A DNA stretch of 64,000 nucleotides. Source: Lacticaseibacillus suibinensis (lineage in GTDB: Bacteria > Bacillota > Bacilli > Lactobacillales > Lactobacillaceae). The translations under genes and the position numbers were made by a program. The stretch covers positions 1 to 64,000 of the forward strand of contig NZ_RHOK01000010.1 in NCBI RefSeq assembly GCF_003946175.1, in the 5' to 3' direction. Shown piece by piece: positions 13,911 through 22,260 of the stretch. A model generated the notes under the pieces. That model ran no database searches. It saw only the letters and a program-made list of their open reading frames with translations, and had not been told where the DNA came from. How positions within the stretch are numbered: the stretch's first letter is position 1; each line of letters starts with the position of its first letter.

Positions 13911-13953
13911 CTATGACAGCAAGTGATATGCGTAATCGGTCATCGTTGTTCAT
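13861..13953 (-). CDS. Very small phage membrane protein (30 residues)
   Basis: The ATG at 13953 has GTGGAGGCGCT upstream. The product is MNNDDRLRISLAVIAIFLSV followed by LSLVLAYFGL, a single membrane span with an acidic N-terminus. Its 3' end lies antisense to the end of the opposing membrane-protein gene. Too short for family assignment. Confidence 0.55.
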   Translation of the reverse strand: MNNDDRLRISLAVIAIFLSVLSLVLAYFGL

Positions 13954-14299
13954 GGAGCGCCTCCACAAACGTCTTCACGGCATCAATCTGTTGTTCGTTC
14001 AATCCAAGGCGTTGAAGGTTTTCAACCGTGCTTTGTTCAAAGAGCCATTTGGTGGCGTCCGTGCGGGGCGTCACTTTTTGCTTGTCCGTCATCGAGTCTA
14101 AGTTGAACTCAACGCCGTCAATGTGCATGAATAGATTGCCAATGGTTTGCGGGAAGTCCTTCTGGATTTTCCGTTTTTCTTCATCTCGCATTGGAATGAG
14201 CATCGCTGGGCTTGATGTTGATCCCGATAGAATCGGAACGTTCTCTCCATCGACCGCATAGGGCTTTCGCTTGCCCTTGTAGTAGATAACGTAGTCCAT
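13940..14299 (-). CDS. Hypothetical early phage protein
   Basis: From ATG 14299 (site AAAAAGGGGGG) a 119-residue protein: DYVIYYKGKRKPYAVDGENV, MRDEEKRKIQKDFPQTIGNL, ending QIDAVKTFVEALHEQR. The sequence between 14316 and this start holds a repressor-type operator (14336-14351). Family not recognised; probably an early regulatory or host-interaction protein. Confidence 0.68.
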   Translation of the reverse strand: MDYVIYYKGKRKPYAVDGENVPILSGSTSSPAMLIPMRDEEKRKIQKDFPQTIGNLFMHIDGVEFNLDSMTDKQKVTPRTDATKWLFEQSTVENLQRLGLNEQQIDAVKTFVEALHEQR

Positions 14300-14315
14300 G
14301 GTTCTGCCCCCCTTT

Positions 14316-14564
14316 TTACACGGCTTCCTGCATAAGGTGCGTTTCTGCACCTTTTTCATCAAAAAAAATATCCATAATTTCTGCGGTTCCTAGATTTAGG
14401 GTAAGAATCATCGAATGAATGTCGCCAACGGTAAATGTTTCGCCGCCCTTTTTCATCTTTCGGTAGAAACTGCTACGATCGATTCCGATTTCTTTGGCAA
14501 CGCCTTCTTGTGTCATTTGTCGTTCGACAATTTTACCTTTGAGCTTAAGCGTATTAACGTGCAT
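14316..14564 (-). CDS. Cro-like early regulator
   Basis: An 82-residue helix-turn-helix protein from ATG 14564 (site AAGGGAGG): KIVERQMTQEGVAKEIGIDR, SSFYRKMKKGGETFTVGDIH. It is the first gene of the leftward unit, divergent from the repressor, in the Cro position. Its C-terminal codons contain an operator-like palindrome (14336-14351). It is expected to repress the CI-type gene and later its own promoter. Confidence 0.82.
   Translation of the reverse strand: MHVNTLKLKGKIVERQMTQEGVAKEIGIDRSSFYRKMKKGGETFTVGDIHSMILTLNLGTAEIMDIFFDEKGAETHLMQEAV
14336..14351. promoter_or_regulatory. Repressor-type operator inside the Cro-like gene
   Basis: GGTGCGTTTCTGCACC is a GGTGC/GCACC palindrome almost identical to the site at 14583-14598. 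It lies in the last codons of the Cro-like gene, upstream of the gene at 14299, and could act as a distal operator or roadblock. Confidence 0.65.
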
Positions 14565-14582
14565 TTTGGTGTCCTCCCTTCT

Positions 14583-14665
14583 GGTGCGTTCCTGCACCTT
14601 TTATGTTTTAATCATATATCGGCAAGTGCGTTTATGCAACTACAAGTTTGTTGCAATTATGCACC
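14583..14665. promoter_or_regulatory. Phage switch operator cluster (three sites)
   Basis: Three related palindromes lie between the divergent genes: GGTGCGTTCCTGCACC (14583-14598), AGTGCGTTTATGCAACT (14625-14641) and GTTGCAATTATGCACC (14650-14665). The common pattern is [AG]GTGCnnnnnTGCA[AC]C or its reverse. The second overlaps the leftward -35, the third the rightward -35, and the first lies after the leftward start, so repressor and Cro-like protein can select between the two promoters. Confidence 0.8.
14611..14639 (-). promoter_or_regulatory. Leftward early promoter
   Basis: On the minus strand TTGCAT, 17 bases, TATGAT. The -35 overlaps an operator. It drives the Cro-like gene and the early operon. 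Confidence 0.75.
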
Positions 14666-14679
14666 ATTTGATATAGAAT
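14651..14679 (+). promoter_or_regulatory. Repressor gene promoter
   Basis: TTGCAA, 17 bases, TAGAAT, ending about 20 bases before the repressor ATG. The -35 lies inside the third operator, giving autoregulation. Confidence 0.7.
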
Positions 14680-14699
14680 TTCCTCAAGAGGTGATCACC

Positions 14700-15485
14700 A
14701 TGGCAAATAGATGGCCAATAGAGCGCATAAGAGCCGTACTAAAGCAACGCCGTATTAATGCCGGTCTTTCTGCCGAGGAACTAGCGAAGCGGATTGGTGT
14801 TTCTAAAACCACCATATATAGGTATGAATCCGGAGAAATAGAAAAAATGCCCGTCAACGTTTTAAATAAGTTGGCCAATGAGCTGAACATTAACCCTTTC
14901 TTTGTTCTGGGAATTGACGACGATGATTCTCGTGCAGCTTTCGATGCCGTCAATTTAAAAAATGAAATTCAGAGAACACTTTCTTCAAAAGAAGCTAATC
15001 ACATTTCAACAGTAAGGAAGCTCCACCCTGAACGTCAGCAGAAAGTTTACACGTACGCAGAGAAGCAGCTTAACGAGCAGCAAAACGAGCACGTCGTCCC
15101 GTTCACTGAACAGCGTGAGATTGTGTGCGGGCGTGGCACAGCCGCCGGTGCTCCAATCGATGGCGATGCACAGGACGCTGAGGTGCGTAGGACGCGCGTC
15201 AATGTTGACGACATCCCAGCTAGTGCAGATGAAATCGTGACCGTTGAAGGCGACTCGATGGAGCCAGACTACCCGAAGTATTCGCAGATATTTGTTCGCT
15301 GGCAAGACACAATAGACGATGGCGATCTGGCCGTTGTCCGTGTGGCCGACGAGGGCGTCACATTCAAGCAGGTGTCCCGCGATTATCAACAAAAGAAAAT
15401 TGTTCTACACTCACTGAATGACAAGTATCCCGACAGATACCTAGATCCCGAAGATATAAGCATCATAGGCGTTGTGCTGAACTAA
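14700..15485 (+). CDS. CI/LexA-like phage repressor with S24 peptidase domain
   Basis: A 261-residue repressor: N-terminal XRE helix-turn-helix (RAVLKQRRINAGLSAEELAK, RIGVSKTTIYRYESGEIEKM, residues about 8-60), a linker, then an S24 self-cleavage domain. Visible are the likely cleavage region GRGTAAGAP, the nucleophile serine in EGDSMEPDY and the general-base lysine in GVTFKQVSRD. DNA-damage induction through RecA-stimulated self-cleavage is therefore expected. The ATG at 14700 follows AAGAGGTGATC. It maintains lysogeny by binding the operators at 14583-14665. Confidence 0.93.
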   Translation: MANRWPIERIRAVLKQRRINAGLSAEELAKRIGVSKTTIYRYESGEIEKMPVNVLNKLANELNINPFFVLGIDDDDSRAAFDAVNLKNEIQRTLSSKEANHISTVRKLHPERQQKVYTYAEKQLNEQQNEHVVPFTEQREIVCGRGTAAGAPIDGDAQDAEVRRTRVNVDDIPASADEIVTVEGDSMEPDYPKYSQIFVRWQDTIDDGDLAVVRVADEGVTFKQVSRDYQQKKIVLHSLNDKYPDRYLDPEDISIIGVVLN

Positions 15486-15547
15486 CCCACCAAGCAGCAG
15501 GCACGGGCAGGACGTGCCGTGGGCGTTAATCTGAAAGGAGAATCGAC

Positions 15548-15769
15548 ATGAAGATCAAGAACTTATATATGTATGCAGCATGCTTGGTTTGTCTTGTAGT
15601 TGCTTTGATTTCGCTATACACCGTTGTATCTGGTATTTCATCGCTGATCTGGTTCGACAAGTCCGCACAGCCCGGTATCTACCTCTACCAGCAGCTATTC
15701 AACGGGGCAATCATGCTAATAGTGTCTTCGTTGCTATTCATATTCCACTGGCGCCACACAGATAAGTAG
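15548..15769 (+). CDS. Small two-span membrane protein next to the repressor
   Basis: A 73-residue protein with two membrane segments (MYAACLVCLVVALISLYTVV and FNGAIMLIVSSLLFIFHW). The ATG has a GAAAGGAG site. It lies between repressor and integrase, in the part of the prophage expressed in the lysogen, where superinfection-immunity genes are often found. No family recognised. Confidence 0.68.
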   Translation: MKIKNLYMYAACLVCLVVALISLYTVVSGISSLIWFDKSAQPGIYLYQQLFNGAIMLIVSSLLFIFHWRHTDK

Positions 15770-15876
15770 CACCTGCGCAACAAAACCCGTCTAGCGGCAT
15801 GGTCGTGCGAGCCGACCAACGGGCGTTGAACCACTTATCCAATCAATGCCTAAAACGATTTATTGGAGGAACGCTT

Positions 15877-16131
15877 ATGGAAAACTCTGTAATAGTTAGC
15901 ATTTATAAGTTTGAGGATAAGAAGTGGACTAATTTCGAAGCCGTGCCAGTAAAAAAGTACGAGTGTTCCGTCTTGCTCGATATTTCAAATTCACAAGAGT
16001 TTACTGCCAAAGAAAAAGTTGAGCTTAATAATTGTATTGTTGTATCAATAAAGAAAATCAAGAATAAAAGTAAGCTTTCTGAAACGCCACAATTCATTAA
16101 GCATGTGTATGGCCCAAAATCAAACCAATAA
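15877..16131 (+). CDS. Hypothetical lysogeny-region protein
   Basis: An 84-residue protein from ATG 15877 (site TTGGAGGAAC): MENSVIVSIYKFEDKKWTNF, LDISNSQEFTAKEKVELNNC, VVSIKKIKNKSKLSETPQF. Basic and AT-rich compared with its surroundings. It is likely made in the lysogen, since it lies with repressor and integrase. Function unknown. Confidence 0.62.
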   Translation: MENSVIVSIYKFEDKKWTNFEAVPVKKYECSVLLDISNSQEFTAKEKVELNNCIVVSIKKIKNKSKLSETPQFIKHVYGPKSNQ

Positions 16132-16227
16132 TTTGCCATACATAAAGGAGGACCATATTATGAAACTCATAAAAGCTAGCATTACATCATAGCCAATGAA
16201 ATTGCTGTTCCAATATAGTATAGAAAA

Positions 16228-16265
16228 AGCGCCTACCCCACACCATGGCCGGTCGGGTAGACGCT
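16228..16265 (-). terminator. Hairpin upstream of the integrase, reads as a leftward terminator
   Basis: AGCGCCTACCC pairs with GGGTAGACGCT. On the minus strand the hairpin is followed by TTTTTC, on the plus strand by no T run. It would stop leftward transcription from the integrase side from entering the lysogeny region. Confidence 0.6.
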
Positions 16266-16328
16266 AGGGCAAACAGCACCACGAGTACGCTCTTTGCGTA
16301 CCCCAGTATAGCACACGGAGGTGAAATC

Positions 16329-17477
16329 ATGGCATCATTTCGGAAACGTAGCAGCAAGTGGGAATACCGAGTTTCTTACCTAGACAAAGATGGTGAGCAA
16401 AAAATCGTGTCACACGGTGGCTTCCGCACCAAGCAGCTAGCTTCCGCAGCGGCCGAAGAAGTAGAGAAAGCCAAGCGTAATGGCGGCGACCTCTCTAATC
16501 GTGACGTTACCCTAGCTGACTACTGGGATGCTTGGGTTGCCCGCTACAAGACTGGCAAGCACACTATGATAACAGAGAAGCGTTATCCCATTATTGGAAA
16601 AGAGTTGCGTGCCGGGTTCGGCAACCGGCTTCTGCGGGAAGTGAGACCTTCCGAATGGCAGGACTTCATGAACCAATTCGGTGAAACCCGCAGCCGGTCT
16701 ACCGCTCAGCGGTTAAATGGCTATGTCCGATCAATGGTCAAGAACGCCATCAACGATCAACTGATTTCTGTTGACTTCACCCTAAATGTTGAGCTGTCTG
16801 GTAGTCGTGGTAAAAGTGAGGCAGATAAGTTTCTGCAAGCTGATGAACTGCAAGCTATCATGACCGATGCACTCAGCCACGCCAGCTACAATAACATCTC
16901 TAACTGCTTAATTTATCTTGGCGCGGTTAGTGGTGCCCGGTACAGCGAGCTGGTCGGTCTGACATGGGGTGATGTTGATTGGGGCACCTCCTCAATCAAC
17001 ATCAACAAAACGTGGGACTATCACTTTGGCCAAGGGTTCCAGCCCACCAAGACACCCTCCAGCGTGCGAACGGTCAGCCTAACTCCGGAGGCCATGATGC
17101 TACTGCACAGGATCAAGTCAGAGCAGACCGCGTACTATATTCGCACAGGGAGGCGTGATGATCTACAAATGGTGTTTCGTAATAAGCAGAACACTGTGCC
17201 GACAAATGCTGCTGCCAATAAAGCGCTCAGGGCCATTGAAGATCGGGTGGAGAAAAAAATGGACCGGCCACTGTCTGCCCGAATTACCTTTCACGGACTG
17301 CGCCATTCCCATGTGTCATTTCTGCTCAGCAGGAACGTCGATATCTACTACATCTCAAAACGGCTCGGGCATTCTGACATTACCATCACTTTGCGCGTGT
17401 ATTCACACATGCTTGATGATAATCGGGAAAAAGAGAACAATCTTGCCCTGGAGGCCTTGGAAAGTCTGGAAAACTGA
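16329..17477 (+). CDS. int: Tyrosine integrase
   Basis: The 382-residue protein has an N-terminal arm-binding domain (WEYRVSYLDKDGEQKIVSHG), a SAM-like core-binding domain (about 60-165) and a catalytic domain. The catalytic residues are visible: Arg in SGARYSELVGLTWGDV, His-x-x-Arg in FHGLRHSHVSFLL, the second His in RLGHSDITITL, and Tyr in RVYSHMLDD. It integrates and excises the prophage. The ATG has a CACGGAGGTGAAATC site. It is the last phage gene, so attR should lie just beyond it. Confidence 0.96.
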   Translation: MASFRKRSSKWEYRVSYLDKDGEQKIVSHGGFRTKQLASAAAEEVEKAKRNGGDLSNRDVTLADYWDAWVARYKTGKHTMITEKRYPIIGKELRAGFGNRLLREVRPSEWQDFMNQFGETRSRSTAQRLNGYVRSMVKNAINDQLISVDFTLNVELSGSRGKSEADKFLQADELQAIMTDALSHASYNNISNCLIYLGAVSGARYSELVGLTWGDVDWGTSSININKTWDYHFGQGFQPTKTPSSVRTVSLTPEAMMLLHRIKSEQTAYYIRTGRRDDLQMVFRNKQNTVPTNAAANKALRAIEDRVEKKMDRPLSARITFHGLRHSHVSFLLSRNVDIYYISKRLGHSDITITLRVYSHMLDDNREKENNLALEALESLEN

Positions 17478-17640
17478 TTGGACGTCAGTTGGACAAAACG
17501 TGATGTAACGCCTGCTATAACTTAGTTCTGCCATGGACGTCGTCTCCATCATCAAGTCCGGGTTGGTTGAGGTTTCAACCGATGCGGACTTTTTCTTTGC
17601 CAGCTGATAAGAAAATTCTGCCTGACAAGTATGACTTTTC
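17478..17640. other. Probable prophage right attachment region
   Basis: Between the integrase stop and the first chromosomal gene there is no tRNA, and the sequence changes to chromosomal type. The att core cannot be identified because the left junction is outside the window. The 17554-17597 terminator may belong to the host gene that was interrupted downstream. Confidence 0.45.
17554..17597 (+). terminator. Terminator at the prophage-chromosome junction
   Basis: AAGTCCG (17554-17560) pairs with CGGACTT (17585-17591), an inner GGTTG/CAACC continues the stem, and TTTTC follows. It ends rightward transcription from the integrase, or is the host terminator used as the integration site. Confidence 0.7.
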
Positions 17641-17693
17641 TATGCCGAATGCCTAAACATTTCTTGCGACTCGCCGAGCTGACGCGAATTGGA

Positions 17694-17722
17694 TTGACAA
17701 GCCAGCCGATTCTTCGCATGAT
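17694..17722 (+). promoter_or_regulatory. Promoter of the lipoprotein gene
   Basis: TTGACA, 17 bases, CATGAT, placed about 30 bases before the GTG at 17754. The -35 is perfect, the -10 moderate. Confidence 0.55.
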
Positions 17723-17753
17723 GGCGATAGCGAAGCCTAATAGGAGAAAAAAC

Positions 17754-18887
17754 GTGAAAAAAACGATTCTGATGTTGCTGACGGTCGCCGCAGCTGGCCT
17801 GCTTGCCGCCTGCAAAAAGGCGCCGTCGACCGCGGCCGTTTACCAACATACCACCGCGGTACTGGCCCAAAGTGACCAGGTTTGGCGCGAGGTGCAAACC
17901 GCCACGGCCACTCAAACCGCCAGCGCTAGTCTCGGCAGTGAAACCGCTCAGGCCGCTAAACAGCTCAGCCCCTGGGTCACAGACGCCGGCAAATTTTATC
18001 ACGGGGCCGCCCAAAGCCAAACCACCTATCAGGCGGTGAAGGCAGGCGTGGCGAAGGTCAAAAATCCCAACCCCAAAATCAAAACCAAATGGGCAACGGT
18101 GAAGCAAATCAACCGCACCCTCAAGACTTTGGGCGCCACGAAACAAATCACCAGCCGTAACGACCTGGTTTACATCAAAGAAGCGGATGGCACCATTGCC
18201 CAAAGCCCAGTGGGCTATCTGATTCAAGGCGATAGTCTATACGCTGTGCAAATGGCTTACACGACTGGCGAAACCGGCGGCGTCATCAATCGCGGCAACA
18301 GGTTCACCCGCAAAATGGCCTACGCCAGCAATCAAGTGGTGAAACCCGCCGCCATTACAGGCACCTGGCAAACCAAAGCCGGCCAAACCGCTGTGGTCAA
18401 AAACGGCCAGCTCTTCGCCGCCCAAAATGGGGCCTATACTCGCGGCCAAATTGAGAACCTCGGCCAGTACAGCACCAAAACGCTTTACACCAAAATCGCC
18501 TATCAGCTGCGGCAAACCCAGCTCAGCAAGGCGCAAGTTAAACTCAGCCATCAGAGCCTAGCCAGCGGCGACGTCTACAACAACTTGTATGTCTTCTTGA
18601 CCCCATCCAAAATGGTTGCGGTCAATGCCACTGGTCAGGCCGTGCTTTATACCAAGCAAAGCACCAATCAGGCCAGCTTGCCAAGTGAAATCTTCACCAT
18701 TTTCAGCCAGCTAGATAAGCGCTCGTCCAGCACCCTCGCCGGTTCGCTGCGACCTCAAGGGGAACATCAATACTTGGTCGGTTTGACGGTGAACCTGCAT
18801 TTCATCACCCAGAATTACGCTGGCGGCGTGAATGGCACCGAGCCGGTCAGCATTCGCAAAGGCAAGATCAGCGCCCCATCCAATTAA
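17754..18887 (+). CDS. Cell-surface lipoprotein of unknown function
   Basis: A 377-residue protein from GTG 17754 (site TAGGAGAAAAAAC). It has a signal peptide with lipobox (LTVAAAGLLAAC, Cys near residue 20), so it should be attached to the outer face of the membrane. The body is rich in Gln, Thr and Ala (VWREVQTATATQTASASLGS) and ends with GGVNGTEPVSIRKGKISAPS. No transport or enzyme motif is visible. Lactobacilli commonly carry such lipoproteins. The gene is alone and ends at the terminator at 18908. Confidence 0.8.
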   Translation: MKKTILMLLTVAAAGLLAACKKAPSTAAVYQHTTAVLAQSDQVWREVQTATATQTASASLGSETAQAAKQLSPWVTDAGKFYHGAAQSQTTYQAVKAGVAKVKNPNPKIKTKWATVKQINRTLKTLGATKQITSRNDLVYIKEADGTIAQSPVGYLIQGDSLYAVQMAYTTGETGGVINRGNRFTRKMAYASNQVVKPAAITGTWQTKAGQTAVVKNGQLFAAQNGAYTRGQIENLGQYSTKTLYTKIAYQLRQTQLSKAQVKLSHQSLASGDVYNNLYVFLTPSKMVAVNATGQAVLYTKQSTNQASLPSEIFTIFSQLDKRSSSTLAGSLRPQGEHQYLVGLTVNLHFITQNYAGGVNGTEPVSIRKGKISAPSN

Positions 18888-18907
18888 CCCACCTCAAACC
18901 ACAAAAA

Positions 18908-18946
18908 AGCTGACTGTTTCCGATGACGGAATCAGTCAGCTATTTT
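18908..18946. terminator. Shared terminator of convergent genes
   Basis: AGCTGACTG and CAGTCAGCT form a 9-bp stem with A runs on the left and TATTTT on the right, so it can act in both directions. It overlaps the stop codon of the leftward permease gene. Confidence 0.75.
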
Positions 18947-20277
18947 CGTGCTTGCACCCAGGCCAGGCCGGTCAAAGCCAACAGTCCACCCCCTGCCGCC
19001 AGGGTGGCCGTGGCGGTATCGCGATTGAGAAACATCAAAACAAACACAAAAGCCAAAAAGCCAATCACATACCAGTCCCCCGCCGGAAACAATGGCGCCG
19101 CGAAAGTCTGCGCCGCCGCGTGCCGGCGATAGCGCAAATGGGCAATGATAATCATCAGCCAAACGAACAGGAAGGAGACTGTGGCGGCACTGGAAACCAG
19201 CGTAAACACCGAAGCCGGTAGCACCGCATTCAGCCCTACTGCTAGCGCAATCACCAGGCTGGAAACCATCAACGCCCGCACCGGCACCTGGCGCCGTGAC
19301 AATTTGGTCAAGCCTCGCAGCCGCGGTTGTTTGATGCTCAGCTCAAAGAGTAAGCGACCGGCGCTGTACAGGCACGCCATGCAGGCGGACGCCGCTGCCG
19401 TCAAGACAACAAAATTGATCAACCCCGCCGCACCGGGAATACCCAGACTGTGAAAGACCTGCACAAACGGGCTGCCGGTTTGATCAACCGCGGACCAAGG
19501 GAAAAGACTCATTAACACCACCAAAGCGCCGACGTAAAGCGTCAGCACGTTGATGGGCAGCCAGTTAATCACCTTCGGCAGGGTCTGGCGCGGATTATGG
19601 GTTTCGGCGGCGGTCAGGCCCACTTGCTCGATACTGGTGAAGCTAAAGGTCACCATCTGAAAACTAAGCAAAAAGCCGCGCACGCCGCGGGGAAACAGCC
19701 CACCATGCGCCGTCAAATTGGTCAAACTGGCGGTGCCACCAGCCGTCTGGACATGACCTGCGATCAGCACGACCCCGACACCGATCAGCGCTACAATCGC
19801 CACGACTTTAATCATGGCAAACCAGAATTCCAGCTCGCCAAACGTGCCCACTGAAGCGAGATTGACCAGTAGCAGCACCACCAACGCCACCAAGCCCGGC
19901 AACCACTGCGGCAACCCGGGCCACCAGAACCGAATGTAAACGCCAATCGCGGTTACTTGCGCCATGGCCACGGCCACCCAGCAGAACCAGTATGTCCAGC
20001 CCGCCACAAACGCGGCTTTGGGGCCCAGATGATGCTGGAGCAAGTCCAAAAACGACCGGTCCCCGCCATCAGCCAGCAGCAGTTCCCCTAACGCCCGGAG
20101 CAGGAAAAAGCACATCAGCCCAGCCAGGAGATACGCAAAAATCAAACTCGGCCCGGCAACATGAATCGACTGACCGGCGCCTAAAAAGAGCCCCGTGCCA
20201 ATCGTGCCGCCAATCGCGAGCAGCTGCAAATGCCGACTGGTCAGATGCCGTGCCAATTCTGGCGCCTCGCGCCTCAT
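18940..20277 (-). CDS. Amino-acid permease, APC superfamily (second of a tandem pair)
   Basis: A 445-residue transporter with about 12 membrane spans. The first-span signature HLQLLAIGGTIGTGLFLGAG and the following GPSLIFAYLLAGLMCFFLLR are those of the AAT family (basic, aromatic or branched amino acids). The substrate cannot be read from the sequence. Its ATG overlaps the TGA of the upstream paralogue (ATGA), so the two are co-translated. The two proteins share the same opening and many blocks, indicating tandem duplication. Confidence 0.9.
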   Translation of the reverse strand: MRREAPELARHLTSRHLQLLAIGGTIGTGLFLGAGQSIHVAGPSLIFAYLLAGLMCFFLLRALGELLLADGGDRSFLDLLQHHLGPKAAFVAGWTYWFCWVAVAMAQVTAIGVYIRFWWPGLPQWLPGLVALVVLLLVNLASVGTFGELEFWFAMIKVVAIVALIGVGVVLIAGHVQTAGGTASLTNLTAHGGLFPRGVRGFLLSFQMVTFSFTSIEQVGLTAAETHNPRQTLPKVINWLPINVLTLYVGALVVLMSLFPWSAVDQTGSPFVQVFHSLGIPGAAGLINFVVLTAAASACMACLYSAGRLLFELSIKQPRLRGLTKLSRRQVPVRALMVSSLVIALAVGLNAVLPASVFTLVSSAATVSFLFVWLMIIIAHLRYRRHAAAQTFAAPLFPAGDWYVIGFLAFVFVLMFLNRDTATATLAAGGGLLALTGLAWVQARK

Positions 20278-21638
20278 TGGCCCGCCCCCTGCCGGTCATG
20301 CCACCAGCGGCCGCCACTCAAAATCAGCATCCATAACAGTGCCAACGTCGCAGGCAGCACAGTCGCTTTGTTCAGCAGCATAATCACCCCGGTACCGGCC
20401 AAAAACAGCAGCACAAAGTAATCTGCCACCGGATACCATGGCGCCACATAGCCGCTAGGGTGCTGGTTCTGCCGGCGGTACCGCAAGTGGGCTAACACAA
20501 TCGCGCCCCACACAAACAGGAAGCTGGTGGTAGCAACACTAGAGATCAGCTGGAACACCGCGCCTGGTAAGAATAAATTCAGTACCACCGCCAGCGCAAT
20601 CAACAGGCTGGACGCCACAATGGCGTTCGCCGGCACCTGACGCCGGGACAGTCGCCCAAAGCGCTTGAGCAGTGGATTTTTGCTTTTAAAGGTCAAGGAA
20701 AACAGCATCCGGCCGGTGGTGAAAATGCTGGAGTTGCAAGCCGAAGCCGCTGCCGTCAGCACCACAAAGTTAATGATGTCAGCCGCGGCTTTGATGCCGA
20801 CGTTATTGAACACCTGGACAAACGGACTGGTGGCCGGACTCACGGCTGACCAAGGATAGATGCACATGATCACCGCCAAGGCGCCGACGTAAAATAAAAT
20901 AATGCGTAGCGGTAGCTCGTTAATGGCCTCCGGAATCACTTTTTTCGGATTGGCCGTTTCGCCGGCAGTCATCCCCACCATTTCGATGCCAGCAAAGCTA
21001 AAGGTCACCATTTGAAATGAGGCCAAAAAACCGCCCAGACCGCGCGGGAAAAAGCCACCATCGTTCACTAGATTCATGACACTGGCATGGCCACTGCTGG
21101 TCGGGTAATGCACGGCAATCATCCAGCCGCCAATCACAATCAAGCCAATAATGGCGCCGACTTTGATCAGGGCAAACCAAAACTCGGTTTCCCCGAACAA
21201 CCCCACTGAAATCAAATTTAGTAGCAGCAAAAGCACCAGCGCAATCAGCCCGGGCAGCCATTGCGGCAGCCCAGGCAGCCAGTAGCGAATATACATGCCA
21301 ATGGCCGTCACTTCGGCCATGGCAATGGCCAGCCAGCACAACCAATACGTCCAGCCCACCACAAAGCCGGCGCGCTCGCCGAGATAACGATGGATAAAAT
21401 CAACAAAGGAATGCTGTGAGAGATCCGACATCAACAACTCGCCCATGGCCCGCATCAGCAAAAAGCACATGCCTCCGGCCAGCAGATACGCCAAAATAAT
21501 CGACGGCCCGGCCAGATGAATCGATTGGCCGGCGCCGAGAAATAAGCCCGTGCCAATCGTGCCGCCAATGGCGATCAACTGCACATGGCGACTTTTGAGG
21601 CTGCGCGCCAAGTCGGCTTGTTGGTGCTGTGTTTCCAT
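20274..21638 (-). CDS. Amino-acid permease, APC superfamily (first of a tandem pair)
   Basis: A 454-residue transporter starting at ATG 21638 (site GGAGGGATTT). It has the AAT-family opening (SRHVQLIAIGGTIGTGLFLG), EVTAIGMYIRYWLPGLPQWL and ASACNSSIFTTGRMLFSLTF. It has about 12 spans and imports an amino acid by proton symport; the substrate is not determined. It is the first gene of a two-gene operon with its closely related paralogue. Confidence 0.9.
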   Translation of the reverse strand: METQHQQADLARSLKSRHVQLIAIGGTIGTGLFLGAGQSIHLAGPSIILAYLLAGGMCFLLMRAMGELLMSDLSQHSFVDFIHRYLGERAGFVVGWTYWLCWLAIAMAEVTAIGMYIRYWLPGLPQWLPGLIALVLLLLLNLISVGLFGETEFWFALIKVGAIIGLIVIGGWMIAVHYPTSSGHASVMNLVNDGGFFPRGLGGFLASFQMVTFSFAGIEMVGMTAGETANPKKVIPEAINELPLRIILFYVGALAVIMCIYPWSAVSPATSPFVQVFNNVGIKAAADIINFVVLTAAASACNSSIFTTGRMLFSLTFKSKNPLLKRFGRLSRRQVPANAIVASSLLIALAVVLNLFLPGAVFQLISSVATTSFLFVWGAIVLAHLRYRRQNQHPSGYVAPWYPVADYFVLLFLAGTGVIMLLNKATVLPATLALLWMLILSGGRWWHDRQGAGQ

Positions 21639-21715
21639 CAAAATCCCTCCAGACATGTTATCTATTGTAGCCTTCTTGCTGGGGAACCAAAAGGCCGCCG
21701 CACCGGCGTTTGCCA

Positions 21716-21750
21716 CGCAAAAACGCGGCCAGCTCCCGCTAGGCCGCGCT
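21716..21750 (-). terminator. Terminator of the 21786-22241 gene
   Basis: On the minus strand CGCGGCC and GGCCGCG enclose an 11-base loop and are followed by TTTTTGCG. Confidence 0.8.
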
Positions 21751-21785
21751 TTTACTCACTTATTGAACAGATAGATGAAAATTAT

Positions 21786-22241
21786 TCACTGCACAATGAC
21801 CACGCGCTTCGGCTCCATTTTCTCGCCTAAAAACGCCGCTACTGTTTCGGCGGACTGCCGCAGCTGCAACCTAGCCACTGTGACGGTGCCCACGGTGGCT
21901 TCGAGCACACAACCGCCAGCAACCGTGGTCAGTTGCACCGCGGCCAGCGTGTACAAGCCGGTCACGCGCCCGACGCCGGTAATCAGCGAATCCGCAGTGA
22001 CACCGCGGCGCCATAAGGCAAACAAGGCCAGCATGCCAGCGATGAAAAAGCCGCTGATGTAATCCGCCACCGAGCGGCTTGAGGCCACGGTGAAACCGCC
22101 AATCATCACTGCCGCCACGGCATAGAAGCCCACCAAAAACCGATTTGGGCGGGCCGTGAACACCAATTGCAGGCGCACGAAAATCAAAACGCCTAGCGCC
22201 AATACAAATACTGCAAGATAAATCCAGCTCAAAAAGTCCAT
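21786..22241 (-). CDS. Small membrane protein of unknown function
   Basis: A 151-residue protein with about four hydrophobic segments (YLAVFVLALGVLIFVRLQLV, FLVGFYAVAAVMIGGFTVAS, YISGFFIAGMLALFALW, then a more polar C-terminal half VAGGCVLEATVGTVTVARLQ). The ATG has GGAGGCTGGCC upstream. It follows ackA but is separated by a terminator. Family not recognised. Confidence 0.75.
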   Translation of the reverse strand: MDFLSWIYLAVFVLALGVLIFVRLQLVFTARPNRFLVGFYAVAAVMIGGFTVASSRSVADYISGFFIAGMLALFALWRRGVTADSLITGVGRVTGLYTLAAVQLTTVAGGCVLEATVGTVTVARLQLRQSAETVAAFLGEKMEPKRVVIVQ

Positions 22242-22260
22242 GGCCAGCCTCCTTCACATA

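Larger units (their letters stand above)
1..17600. mobile_element. Temperate siphovirus prophage, early half (right end)
   Basis: The region has the layout of a lactobacillus temperate siphovirus. A rightward integrase (16329-17477) and CI-like repressor (14700-15485) face a long leftward early operon running from the Cro-like gene to an ArpU-type late regulator, with ERF, SSB, replisome organiser and RusA in between. Terminase, portal, capsid and lysis genes are not seen, so they should lie left of position 1 or be lost. The right boundary is inferred from the change from phage genes to chromosomal genes after 17,477; the att core cannot be defined without the other end. Several genes near the left side carry stops or truncation, so inducibility is uncertain. 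Confidence 0.93.

Noticed and set aside
16160-16192. A ten-codon frame (MKLIKASITS) with a strong AAAGGAGG site before the integrase.
   Set aside because: Too short to support as a gene; possibly a remnant or a leader peptide.
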